Assembly (NCBI RefSeq): GCF_963675585.1
Contig: NZ_OY776413.1
Coordinates: forward strand, 248,001-312,000
Direction of reading: 5' to 3'
From: an uncultured Draconibacterium sp.
GTDB taxonomy: Bacteria > Bacteroidota > Bacteroidia > Bacteroidales > Prolixibacteraceae
DNA: 64,000 nucleotides
Under the pieces are notes generated by a model. The model saw only the letters and a list, made by a program, of their open reading frames with translations. It was not told the DNA's origin and ran no database searches. Of the stretch, positions 9,605 to 18,028 are shown in pieces (position 1 is the first letter of the stretch; each line of letters opens with the position of its first letter). The translations under genes and the position numbers were made by a program.

Positions 9605-10411
9605 TTAAACACCACTGTATGAACTAAATCCACCGTCAACCGGAAGAATTACACCCGTTATAAACGAAGCCGCCTCTGAGCAAAGAAACTGTACAGCTCC
9701 GTTTAATTCTTTAATATCTCCAAAGCGTCCCATTGGAGTACGTGCCAATACTTTTTTACTGCGTTCGGTATACGATCCATCCGGATTAATCAACACATTC
9801 CGGTTCTGATCGCCAATGAAAAAACCGGGAGCAATAGCGTTCACGCGTATTTTTTCGCTATACTTTGTTGCCATTTCCATGGCCATCCATTGCGTAAATA
9901 TATTAATGGCAGTTTTGGCAGTTGAATAGCCCAGTACCCTGGAAATAGCCGAATAAGTTGCCATGGAAGAAATAGTGATAATGCTGCCCTCCTTTTGTTC
10001 TGCCATGGCTTCACCAAAAACAAGGCTCGGATAAACTGTCCCATTCATATTCAAGTCGTTGACTTTCTCAAAGTCCTCAATTTTCATATCGAAAATAGTC
10101 TGATCTTCGCTCAATGTTGCTCCGGGGAGGTTACCGCCGGCTGCGTTTACCAGAATATCAACTTTGCCCCACTTGGCAAGAATTTTATCGCGTGTGGATT
10201 TTAATTCGTCCATTTCCAAAACACTCGACACAAATCCTAAAACTTCGCCTCCCATTTCCTGAAGCTCAGCAACACGATTATTTACATTTTCGTCGCGAAT
10301 ATCAAGAAGAGCCACTTTAACACCTGCCTCAATTAAACTTCGGGCAATACTTCCACCTAAAACACCGCCCCCTCCTGTAACTACTGCTACTTTTCCTTTT
10401 AAATCAAACAT
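9605..10411 (-). CDS. SDR family D-mannonate oxidoreductase (fructuronate reductase type)
   Basis: I choose the ATG at 10411 (268 residues, MFDLKGKVAVVTGG) because SDRs begin just before the Rossmann motif; the frame extends 13 residues further upstream. Seen: the glycine-rich TGGGGVLGG at 12-20, NAAGG, and the YxxxK pair Tyr162/Lys166. SDR enzymes of this type act as fructuronate reductase in organisms lacking the long-chain UxuB. Placement directly upstream of uxuA supports that role. A promoter box and an inverted repeat lie about 160 bp upstream. Substrate assignment depends on context; sequence alone supports only SDR. Confidence 0.82.
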   Translation of the reverse strand: MFDLKGKVAVVTGGGGVLGGSIARSLIEAGVKVALLDIRDENVNNRVAELQEMGGEVLGFVSSVLEMDELKSTRDKILAKWGKVDILVNAAGGNLPGATLSEDQTIFDMKIEDFEKVNDLNMNGTVYPSLVFGEAMAEQKEGSIITISSMATYSAISRVLGYSTAKTAINIFTQWMAMEMATKYSEKIRVNAIAPGFFIGDQNRNVLINPDGSYTERSKKVLARTPMGRFGDIKELNGAVQFLCSEAASFITGVILPVDGGFSSYSGV

Positions 10412-10572
10412 TTTCAAATTTTCTTTTCCTTTAAAACCAAGCATCCCCATTTCTATTTAATTCACACTTAACTTTTTACAGTTTGTTTATAGTGAAAAAA
10501 TAAGTGAGGGATTGTTTCCATTAAAACAACAAGAGTTGCTTTAAGTTCGCAACCATTTGTTTTATTGCGTGG

Positions 10573-10617
10573 CAAATATAGAACACAATTGCACTGCAAA
10601 ATGATACTTATTTTGCA
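10573..10617 (-). promoter_or_regulatory. Candidate promoter and operator of the SDR-uxuA operon
   Basis: On the minus strand TATATTTG (10580-10573) matches the Bacteroidota -7 consensus. Just upstream is an inverted repeat, TGCAAAAT (10595-10602), 7-bp spacer, ATTTTGCA (10610-10617), whose inner TTG lies 16 bp from the -7 box, shorter than usual. The repeat resembles a dimeric repressor site but differs from the LacI palindrome at 4354. The leader to the SDR start would be about 155 nt. Confidence 0.45.
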
Positions 10618-10779
10618 TATATATGTACAATATTAGCTCGCGAAAAGTTTGTTGCGACGGTTTGATTCACCGACAGGTACAGGCCAAAGATTTACTCCTG
10701 ACAAAATTTACGCAATCTTACAAATGACGAAGATTCGAAAGACGTGATTTAGGGCTCAAATTCATTCACAAAAAACAGA

Positions 10780-10827
10780 AAAACCAGTCAAGTACCACAA
10801 ATCCGATTTCGGTACTTACCTGGTTTT
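10780..10827 (-). terminator. Intrinsic terminator of the sulfatase/glycosidase operon
   Basis: Arms of 17 bp (10780-10796 and 10811-10827) pair with two adjacent mismatches. On the minus strand the hairpin is followed by two T-rich runs. It lies 85 bp downstream of the last sulfatase stop codon, marking the 3' end of the operon that starts near 25.3 kb. Confidence 0.75.
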
Positions 10828-10911
10828 AACTGGCGAATAGAGTAACGGTAGGTCTACTAACTCATTCCATATTTGCGCCAAATTGTGTTTTAGAAAAATT
10901 GGATTACTATT

Positions 10912-12462
10912 CTATTTTAATTCCAAAGCTTCAATTTGCTGATCCTGATCTCCCACAAATCCTTTATATTCTTTAATCATTTCATTCAGTTTATCCGGAT
11001 TGCTTTTGGCCAGATTCTTTTGTTGGCCGACATCATTATCCAGATCAAAAAGTTGATATTCAGGAGAATTTCCAATTTCGATGTTTACTTCAGTAATTAC
11101 TGCTGGCCCCTGATATGGCGGAATCATTAACCAGTTTTTCTTCCGAAATGCTGTTCGTGTAGAAGCCTCCAAAACAAGGTTTTCCCGTCCGCGATCCGAG
11201 TTCCCCAAAAGAACATCCAACAAATTGTTACCGTCAGTACTCTCCTCTTCAACACCAACCAGTTTTGCAAGTGATGAAAGTATATCAATCTGACTGACTA
11301 AGGCATCCGATTTTTTAGGTTCAATTTTTCCTTTCCAATAAGTAATAAACGGGACACGCGTCCCCGCTTCAAACAAACTATATTTTCCTCCTCTCAGACC
11401 ACCATTCTGATCGTGTTGGCCAATTCGCTCAACCGCATCATCGAAATAACCATCATTCAATACGGGCCCATTGTCACTCGACAGGATAATCAAGGTATTT
11501 TCAAGAATTCCTTCATTTTCAAGTGTCTTCATAAATTCCCCAATGCACCAGTCGGCTTCAACAATTACATCGCCGCGCGGACCAAGATTGGTTTTACCCA
11601 CAAAACGGGGATTTGGAGTTCGCGGAACATGAGGTTGTTGCATTGCATAATACAAAAAGAAAGGCTCGCTTTTGTGTTTTTGCACGTAGTTCTGTGCCTT
11701 TGCCAAAAAATTATCGGCCATGTCCACATCATTCCATTTGGCCTTTTCTCCACCTTTCATAAATCCTATGCGGGGAATGCCGTTTATTATCGAGTTGTTG
11801 TGGCCGTGATGCCATTTCATAGTCAGCAACCCAGGATTGTCTTTCCCGGTAGCTTGTCCATCAAAATTCTTTTCGTAATTCACCTCAATCGGATCATTTG
11901 GATCGAGCCCTTCAACCAAACCGTTTTCAAGATAAACTGTTGGTACACGATCTTGTGTTGCTGCCATAATGTAGGAATAGTCGAAACCAACTTCATTTGG
12001 TCCGGGTGAAACTTGCTCGTTCCAATTTACCCGGCCATTCCCAAGTCCGAGATGCCACTTCCCAACAACTCCGGTATGGTAACCTTGTTCTTTCAGCAGT
12101 TTTGGAATTGTAAGTTGTGCAGTATCGATGATCAACGGCGCTGTTCCCGGTAAAATCTTTGCATCCTTATTTCGCCATGGATAAACCCCGGTTAGCAAAG
12201 CATAACGACTGGGAGTACACGTTGCCGAAGAAGCATGACCATCGGTAAACATTACTCCTTCGTTTGCCAAACGATCGATATTTGGTGTTTGAATTTCAGT
12301 TGCTCCGTAAGCTCCAACATCGCCATAACCTAAATCATCAAGGTAAATAATAACGATATTGGGTTTGTTCTTGCTTGCCACTTGTTTTTCTTTGTTTCCT
12401 GAACAAGAGCTGGTAACACTTATCAATACCAAAAAAATTAAAGAAATGAATGATCTGCTCAT
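10912..12462 (-). CDS. S1 family sulfatase (arylsulfatase A-like lipoprotein)
   Basis: A 516-residue exported protein; the N-terminus resembles a lipoprotein signal (Cys20 in TSSC). The FGly site is CTPSR with Cys82, to be converted to formylglycine by a maturase not in this window. Metal-site motifs: YLDDLGYGDVG near 40-50 and SSDNGP. GKWHLGLG and the histidine of QQPHVPR contribute to the sulfate pocket. Family S1 hydrolyses sulfate esters of sugars, here presumably in the periplasm or on the surface. The stretch WRNKDAKILPG with a following TIPKLL is like exo-acting galactose- or GalNAc-6-sulfatases, but I cannot fix the subfamily. It is the last gene of the operon, 14 bp after the GH43-like gene. 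Confidence 0.93.
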   Translation of the reverse strand: MSRSFISLIFLVLISVTSSCSGNKEKQVASKNKPNIVIIYLDDLGYGDVGAYGATEIQTPNIDRLANEGVMFTDGHASSATCTPSRYALLTGVYPWRNKDAKILPGTAPLIIDTAQLTIPKLLKEQGYHTGVVGKWHLGLGNGRVNWNEQVSPGPNEVGFDYSYIMAATQDRVPTVYLENGLVEGLDPNDPIEVNYEKNFDGQATGKDNPGLLTMKWHHGHNNSIINGIPRIGFMKGGEKAKWNDVDMADNFLAKAQNYVQKHKSEPFFLYYAMQQPHVPRTPNPRFVGKTNLGPRGDVIVEADWCIGEFMKTLENEGILENTLIILSSDNGPVLNDGYFDDAVERIGQHDQNGGLRGGKYSLFEAGTRVPFITYWKGKIEPKKSDALVSQIDILSSLAKLVGVEEESTDGNNLLDVLLGNSDRGRENLVLEASTRTAFRKKNWLMIPPYQGPAVITEVNIEIGNSPEYQLFDLDNDVGQQKNLAKSNPDKLNEMIKEYKGFVGDQDQQIEALELK

Positions 12463-12476
12463 CAGTTGTGGAATTA

Positions 12477-13550
12477 TTATTTTATTTTGAAAGCTCTATT
12501 TCTATCACAATGTAATTTATCATCAAATATTTCCAGCTCTGCCATTTGCAACACACTCTCCCTGTTTTTTAAGGGCTGATCGAAAATACGTTTGCGTCCC
12601 TCCCCCTTGAGTTTTTCCAGATCGTAACGTCGCCAGGGTTCAACATGATAAAAAATGAATGCGTGGCCGTCTCTAACAGCCACACTGCAATGCCGCGCCA
12701 TCGAATTATCCAGATTTCGTGTACCTCCTTCTTTTAAAATGGTACCGTGAAATTTCCAGTTTTCGGCATCATCAGAACTGTATACAAAAAAACCGTTGTG
12801 CGGATCGGTAATCAACCAATATTTCTCTTTCCACCGAAAAATGTAAGGAGCTTCCTCGAAATTCGATCCGGTTGATTCGGCATTAAATACATCACTTTTT
12901 GAGAAACCGGCTTCTTTCCAGTTGGTAAAGTCCGAAGTGGTTAAATGGTAGAGTTCATTTTTCTGTGCTCCTTCTTCTTTCCCTTTAAACCAAACGTGAA
13001 ACTGACTTTTACTCTTGTAAACCGTGGCATCAATAGCATTCAGATCGTCGTCATGCAAGGCACTAACCTTTTGCCAGCCTTCAACCGGATTATCAAGAGG
13101 TGCTTTATAATGTACAATCCATCCCTGCCCGCCCCAGGCTCCCTCTGTTGGGATGGTGTCGGGTTTCCAGGTTACAAACATGTGCAAGGTATCGTTAGTC
13201 GAAATAATTGCCGGCGCCCAAAATGTTGACGATGCATCTTTTTCGCCTCCAACACCGTCAAACTTGCAGTACCCCTTAAATTCCCAGTTCACCATATCTT
13301 TTGAGACAGCCACACCAATTGGTGTTTGCAGCCAGGTATTTTCGAGCATCGGACGACGGGCGGTATAATAAATGTACCACTGCTGCTCGTATTCGTTCCA
13401 AACAATCTCCGGATCGCAGGATCCCTGATAATTCGGATCGACAAAAAGAGGCGCCGGAACTTCATTTTGCTTTCTGTTATTGTTGTGCTCACAAGCGACA
13501 ATACCAACAGAAGTCAGCAAAAAAACCAGGAATTTAAGCGTTATATTCAT
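12477..13550 (-). CDS. GH43-like five-bladed beta-propeller glycosidase (lipoprotein)
   Basis: A 357-residue lipoprotein (Cys20 after GIVA). The pattern fits clan GH-F beta-propeller enzymes: putative base Asp46 (GSCDPEIVW), pKa modulator Asp174 (NAIDATVY) and acid Glu233 (FEEAPYIF). Each blade carries the usual aromatic WYIYYTA-type strand. A GH43 arabinosidase/xylosidase/galactosidase is the leading reading; a GH117-type anhydrogalactosidase is a less likely alternative. Its ATG overlaps the stop codon of the upstream sulfatase by one base (TAATG), so the two are translationally coupled. This suggests sequential desulfation and glycosidic cleavage of the same unit. Confidence 0.78.
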   Translation of the reverse strand: MNITLKFLVFLLTSVGIVACEHNNNRKQNEVPAPLFVDPNYQGSCDPEIVWNEYEQQWYIYYTARRPMLENTWLQTPIGVAVSKDMVNWEFKGYCKFDGVGGEKDASSTFWAPAIISTNDTLHMFVTWKPDTIPTEGAWGGQGWIVHYKAPLDNPVEGWQKVSALHDDDLNAIDATVYKSKSQFHVWFKGKEEGAQKNELYHLTTSDFTNWKEAGFSKSDVFNAESTGSNFEEAPYIFRWKEKYWLITDPHNGFFVYSSDDAENWKFHGTILKEGGTRNLDNSMARHCSVAVRDGHAFIFYHVEPWRRYDLEKLKGEGRKRIFDQPLKNRESVLQMAELEIFDDKLHCDRNRAFKIK

Positions 13551-14989
13551 TATTTTTTAAAGGTGTATTTCGTTAAATCAATGTCTAGCGGATAGCTGTT
13601 AAACCATTCTTCCAGCTCTTTTTTTAACTCAGCAGCTTTAGCTGATTCTTTATCTTTTAAGTTTTGTGTTTCGCCCATATCCTTTTCAAGGTTATACAAT
13701 TGCACATTCGATCCGTCGAAATTCATCAGCAACTTGTAATCTCCTTTACGAACGGCCAAATCCGGCGCCCGGGTTCCATTGTAATCGGGGCGATCGGGAG
13801 GTCGGATCCAAAAAATCGGTTTTGTTCTTTTTTGTTGCTTTTTCCCTGAAATGGCATCCAGCATTAACTCGCCATCGTATGTTACATTTTCATCCGGCGT
13901 AGCTCCGGTAATTTCCATAAATGCCAACGGCAGATCGATTGCGGCCATTACCGTTTTAGTGTTTTTTGTACCCGCCTTTTTTTCTGAAATTCTACCGGGC
14001 CACCAACTAATAAACGGTTCGCGGAATCCGCCTTCGTAAATTACTGTTTTATAGCCACGAAATGGTCCTGCTGTGTTTACAGCTTTGTCGGGACCGTTAT
14101 CGCTGGTAAAAATTATAAGCGTATTATCGCGGAGTTGCGGATTATTTCTGATGTAATCAAAAAGCCGTCCCATGTGTTTATCCATCTCTTGCATCACACC
14201 TAAAAACCGCGCTTTCATTGAAAGATCGCCACGCAGTTCTTTTGGTGGTTCAAGCGGAGTATGTATATCATCGGGCCATAGATTAATGTAAAAAGGCTTG
14301 TCCGCTTTTTGTGCATTTTCTATGGCATCAATGGTTCGGTCAACAAAAATCTGCGTAAAGTTCTCGCGTTTTGCCCAATGTACTTCTCCCCTTCCCAATT
14401 GGGCAGATTGTTTTTCCAATCCCCGCGTGCTGTCCGGAAGATTCAGCGTTTCATAGGTTGCCAGAAAACGCTCGCCTAAACCTTCGAACTGCGTTACCGA
14501 TTCATCAAAACCGTACTCCGTAATAAGCGGAGCTTCTCCCACATCGCGACCGCCACCCATGTGCCATTTGCCAATGTGTGCGGTGTAATAGCCTGCAGCC
14601 TGAATATTCCGGGCTACCGATGGAGCCGACAAATCGAGGTAATTTTTCATTCCCCGGTTTTCATTTGCATTACGGTTGTCGATGTATGAAGTTATTCCCC
14701 AACGCGCCGGATACTGGCCGGTTGTTACCGCAGTTCGCGATGGAGAACAAATAGGCGAGTTCACATAAAACTGGGTAAATAAAATTCCTTCACTTGCCAA
14801 ACGATCGATATTTGGTGTATGAACATCTTTTCGTCCGTAGCATCCTAAATCGGCGAAGCCCATATCGTCGATAAAGACAAAAAGGATGTTTGTTTTTTTA
14901 TCGTTGTTTTGCTGAGAACCATTGCCGGCAAAGGTATTGGTACAGCAAAATGATAAAATTGTTGTAAGAAAAATAATTAAACGATTCAT
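13550..14989 (-). CDS. S1 family sulfatase
   Basis: A 479-residue protein with a cleavable signal peptide (ending near TNTFAG, residue 22). The FGly site is CSPSR with Cys81. Other motifs: FVFIDDMGFADLGCYG (metal aspartates), GKWHMGGG and TSDNGPD. The family hydrolyses sulfate monoesters. GITSYIDNRNANENRGMKNY after the FGly site looks like a substrate-pocket insertion. It sits between two sulfatase/glycosidase genes: 24 bp upstream is another sulfatase, and its own stop overlaps the GH43-like start. I cannot assign the subfamily or the regiochemistry of sulfate removal. Confidence 0.93.
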   Translation of the reverse strand: MNRLIIFLTTILSFCCTNTFAGNGSQQNNDKKTNILFVFIDDMGFADLGCYGRKDVHTPNIDRLASEGILFTQFYVNSPICSPSRTAVTTGQYPARWGITSYIDNRNANENRGMKNYLDLSAPSVARNIQAAGYYTAHIGKWHMGGGRDVGEAPLITEYGFDESVTQFEGLGERFLATYETLNLPDSTRGLEKQSAQLGRGEVHWAKRENFTQIFVDRTIDAIENAQKADKPFYINLWPDDIHTPLEPPKELRGDLSMKARFLGVMQEMDKHMGRLFDYIRNNPQLRDNTLIIFTSDNGPDKAVNTAGPFRGYKTVIYEGGFREPFISWWPGRISEKKAGTKNTKTVMAAIDLPLAFMEITGATPDENVTYDGELMLDAISGKKQQKRTKPIFWIRPPDRPDYNGTRAPDLAVRKGDYKLLMNFDGSNVQLYNLEKDMGETQNLKDKESAKAAELKKELEEWFNSYPLDIDLTKYTFKK

Positions 14990-15013
14990 TTCATTCGATG
15001 ATTAATTGAAATC

Positions 15014-16525
15014 TTAATTCCCTGGTTTTACTTTCGCCTTTGGGTGAGCATTTAGCAATTTTTCTAATTCCGCAACTTTATCCTGTTTTTGTGCTGCCCA
15101 GTTTTGGGTTTCATGCGGATCGTTTACGTAATCGTACAATTCATACAAAACTTCTTTCGAAGCATCTTTCATTGGCGTCCAGCGAACCATGCGGTACTGC
15201 TCTGTTCGTATGGCTTCACCTAAATAGCCACTTTTGTTAAAGGCGTGATATGCGTGATCTTTCACTCGTTTTGTGCCATCTTTTAAAACCGGCACCAGAC
15301 TGGTTCCGTCAATGGGTTGTGGAACATCTGGTTTTTCAAGACCTGCCAGGTCGGCCAATGTGGTGTAAATGTCAACTGTTTCTGCCATTTGGTTCGTTTC
15401 GGTGCCTGCTGTAGTTACACCCGGAGCCACAAAAACAATCGGGATATGTGTTGCTTGTTCAAAATTTGTATGTTTTGTCCATGTACCATGGTCGCCCAAA
15501 TGCCAGCCATGGTCGCCCCATAAAACAATGATGGTGTTTTCGTCCAAGCCCAAACGTTCCAACTCTTCAACTACACGTCCAAGCTGAGCATCCATGTAAC
15601 TCATACTGGCATAGTAACCGTGAATCAGCTTTCGTTTTAAGTCCTCATCGTAAATTCCAGTTTCATGTTCGGGCACCGGAAAAAACTGAACAATTTCTCC
15701 CCTTCGCTTTAAGGCACATTCGGGAGCATCTATTGGTTGTTCTTCGTTAACCGGCATGGGTAGTTCATCGGGATTATACATGTCCCAGTATTTTTTTGGA
15801 GCACAAAATGGCAGGTGCGGACGAGCAAAACCAACGGCCATAAAAAACGGCTGATCAGGATTTTTACTCAGCTTTCGCAAGCGGTTGATCGCATGTGTAG
15901 CCACACGTCCATCCGCATAAGCTTCGTCCAACACATCCGGACTTTCCCATGCTGCACCTCTTGGTAGTTGCCAGTTTTTGGGAAGATCTTCGATAAACAT
16001 AGCCGAGTTCTGAAAATAAGCTTCTTCGCGGGTAAGTTTCCTGTTCGTGCTTTCCGGAACCAGGTATTCAACTACTTTTTCTTTATGGTGAGGAATGCTC
16101 CACGATGCTTCATCATTGTCATTCCCATGACCGATATGAAAGACTTTACCCATCGATTCAACATGATAACCTGCATTCATAAAATACTGAGGCAGAGTAA
16201 CCGCATCGGGGTAAACTTCGCGAAACTGTGTACCAAAATTGTATATTCCGGTACTGGTTGAGCGGGCACCAAGCAACAAATTATAACGCGAAGCCATACA
16301 AACGGCCTGGTTACAATAGGCGTTTTTAAAGGTCATTCCTTTTCCAGCCAGGCGATCGATATTCGGACTGTGCGCTGTTTTATCGCCATAAACCCCAAGA
16401 TTTGGCTTCAAGTCGTCGACCAAAAGCAATAATACATTGGGTTTTTCTGATTTTTGTGCAAAGGTGTATTTTGCGCTGCTTACCAACAACACCAGTGCAA
16501 TGATAAAATAAATTCGATTCTTCAT
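15014..16525 (-). CDS. S1 sulfatase, iduronate-2-sulfatase-like (S1_7 type), FGly motif CMASR
   Basis: The ATG at 16525 (503 residues) is preferred over one seven codons upstream, because it starts directly at the signal peptide (MKNRIYFIIALVLLVSS, cleavage near YTFAQ). The FGly site reads CMASR (Cys76), with Ala in place of the usual Pro; CxASR is a tolerated variant in this group. The motifs LLVDDLKPNLGVYGD, GKVFHIGH, FARPHLPF and WGDHGWHLGDHG match iduronate-2-sulfatase-like enzymes. That suggests 2-O- or 3-O-desulfation of a uronic acid or similar residue, which would fit the uronate catabolic genes. The specificity is inference. Confidence 0.9.
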   Translation of the reverse strand: MKNRIYFIIALVLLVSSAKYTFAQKSEKPNVLLLLVDDLKPNLGVYGDKTAHSPNIDRLAGKGMTFKNAYCNQAVCMASRYNLLLGARSTSTGIYNFGTQFREVYPDAVTLPQYFMNAGYHVESMGKVFHIGHGNDNDEASWSIPHHKEKVVEYLVPESTNRKLTREEAYFQNSAMFIEDLPKNWQLPRGAAWESPDVLDEAYADGRVATHAINRLRKLSKNPDQPFFMAVGFARPHLPFCAPKKYWDMYNPDELPMPVNEEQPIDAPECALKRRGEIVQFFPVPEHETGIYDEDLKRKLIHGYYASMSYMDAQLGRVVEELERLGLDENTIIVLWGDHGWHLGDHGTWTKHTNFEQATHIPIVFVAPGVTTAGTETNQMAETVDIYTTLADLAGLEKPDVPQPIDGTSLVPVLKDGTKRVKDHAYHAFNKSGYLGEAIRTEQYRMVRWTPMKDASKEVLYELYDYVNDPHETQNWAAQKQDKVAELEKLLNAHPKAKVKPGN

Positions 16526-16626
16526 ATAGTAATATTTTTTATACAAAAATTTTTGTTCTTAGTTATCTGTTCTATTTATTCTTCCTCTATAATCCAAATT
16601 TCTGTGTCTTTAAAATCGTCCTGTTT

Positions 16627-18027
16627 TTAATTTTCAGGAAACCATTTCGGCATCACCGGACCTGAAAACCTTTCTTTTTCATCGTATCTGGGAATCTGTG
16701 TTTTAGCTTTCAAATTATAAATCTTATCGATGTCAGCTTTTAGCTGTTCTACAATTTCTTTTTGTGCCTGATTTAAATTTAGTTCTTCGGCTCCATCCTC
16801 ACAAATTCGGTACAACTCGGTTTGTTCTTGTTTTACTGAATTATCAGCTGCATTACGCCGCCAGACTAACTTCCACTCGTTGGTATTTAGAGCAAACTGC
16901 TCCACTTTCTCCCCATTTTGGTCGATATAGGTAAACCATGTACGATCTGTCAATTTCTCTCCTTGAAGTGCCTTTATCATATCTATTCCATCCAATTCAG
17001 CGGGTAATTGATCGTTACCGGCAATACCGGCTATGGTTGGAAAAACATCAATATATCCTACTGTTTCTTCGATTATTTTGCCACCTGAAATATTTCCTGC
17101 CGGCCACCAGGCTGCAGCAACAACATTTATTCCTCCCTGGTAAACAGTAAGTTTTGATCCACGATGAGGTGAATTATCTGCCACCTTTTTAACGCCACCA
17201 TTATCGCTGCAAAACAATATGAAGGTATTATCTAACTGTCCACGATCTTCTAAACTGGCAAGTATTCTGCCAATATTCTGATCCATACAATCAATCATGG
17301 CAGCGTACACTTTTTTATCTCCGTTTCGATTTGGATACTTCTCCATATCTACTTCTTTGGCCTGAAACGGTGAATGAGGAGCGGTAAAAGGTACGTACAA
17401 AAAGAAAGGTTCACTTTTGGGAACGGATTGAATAAACTCTACGGCAGCATCACCAATTAAGTCGGTTGTATATCCTTTCTTTTCGGAAGGTTTAGTCAAC
17501 TCCTGCCAATCCCTTTCTCCATTTCTTTCCTGCGTAAAATAATCGACTGCACCATTGTGACAGCCTTCAAAAAAAGTATAGCCCTGGTTTGCCGGAATCC
17601 ATTTCTTTTGCCGGTGACCAAGGTGCCACTTCCCGGTTATACCGCGGTATTTGTATCCCGCTTCACTCAGCATTTCAGCAATGGTAGTTTCTTCGGGTGG
17701 CAAACCAAATTCACGCTGAGGAGGAACAACAGACCGCATAAGTCCGAAACGAATGGGGTAACGTCCGGTCATTAATCCGGCTCTGGTTGGCGAACACATC
17801 GGGCAGGCATAATACTTTTCAAGTACAACACCTTCGGTTGCAATACGATCGATGTTTGGAGTTTTTATATCGCTGCCATGAAAACCAACATCGGCATAGC
17901 CCAAATCATCAGCAAGTATGATAATGATATTTGGCTTCGTATTCGTTCCGTTTTCCGCAAATGAATCCACCCCTGCAAATGCATGCAGGACAAAAAGTAA
18001 TGTGGTGTATAAAAGTCGACTCTTCAT
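16627..18027 (-). CDS. S1 family sulfatase (arylsulfatase A/B-like)
   Basis: The ATG at 18027 gives 466 residues and begins at the signal peptide (MKSRLLYTTLLFVLHAF); the 15-codon longer frame overlaps the preceding GH gene. The FGly site is CSPTR (Cys78). Metal-site motifs ILADDLGYADVGFHG and CSDNGG and the sulfate-pocket motif GKWHLGH are intact, with FTAPHSPFQAKE typical of arylsulfatase A/B-like exo-sulfatases. Its start lies 1 bp after the stop of the GH5-like/GH43 fusion, so the two are tightly linked. A gap of about 100 bp follows before the next sulfatase, with no terminator visible. Confidence 0.93.
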   Translation of the reverse strand: MKSRLLYTTLLFVLHAFAGVDSFAENGTNTKPNIIIILADDLGYADVGFHGSDIKTPNIDRIATEGVVLEKYYACPMCSPTRAGLMTGRYPIRFGLMRSVVPPQREFGLPPEETTIAEMLSEAGYKYRGITGKWHLGHRQKKWIPANQGYTFFEGCHNGAVDYFTQERNGERDWQELTKPSEKKGYTTDLIGDAAVEFIQSVPKSEPFFLYVPFTAPHSPFQAKEVDMEKYPNRNGDKKVYAAMIDCMDQNIGRILASLEDRGQLDNTFILFCSDNGGVKKVADNSPHRGSKLTVYQGGINVVAAAWWPAGNISGGKIIEETVGYIDVFPTIAGIAGNDQLPAELDGIDMIKALQGEKLTDRTWFTYIDQNGEKVEQFALNTNEWKLVWRRNAADNSVKQEQTELYRICEDGAEELNLNQAQKEIVEQLKADIDKIYNLKAKTQIPRYDEKERFSGPVMPKWFPEN

Positions 18028-18028
18028 T

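Larger units (their letters stand above)
10412..10911. other. Intergenic region between the SDR gene and the sulfatase operon end
   Basis: About 500 bp without a convincing gene. It holds the SDR leader and promoter (10573-10617) and the terminator of the sulfatase operon (10780-10827). I see nothing coding in the remainder. Confidence 0.6.

Noticed and set aside
11413-12009. 198-codon open frame on the plus strand
   Set aside because: It is antisense to a sulfatase with full motifs and has no recognisable domain or start signal.
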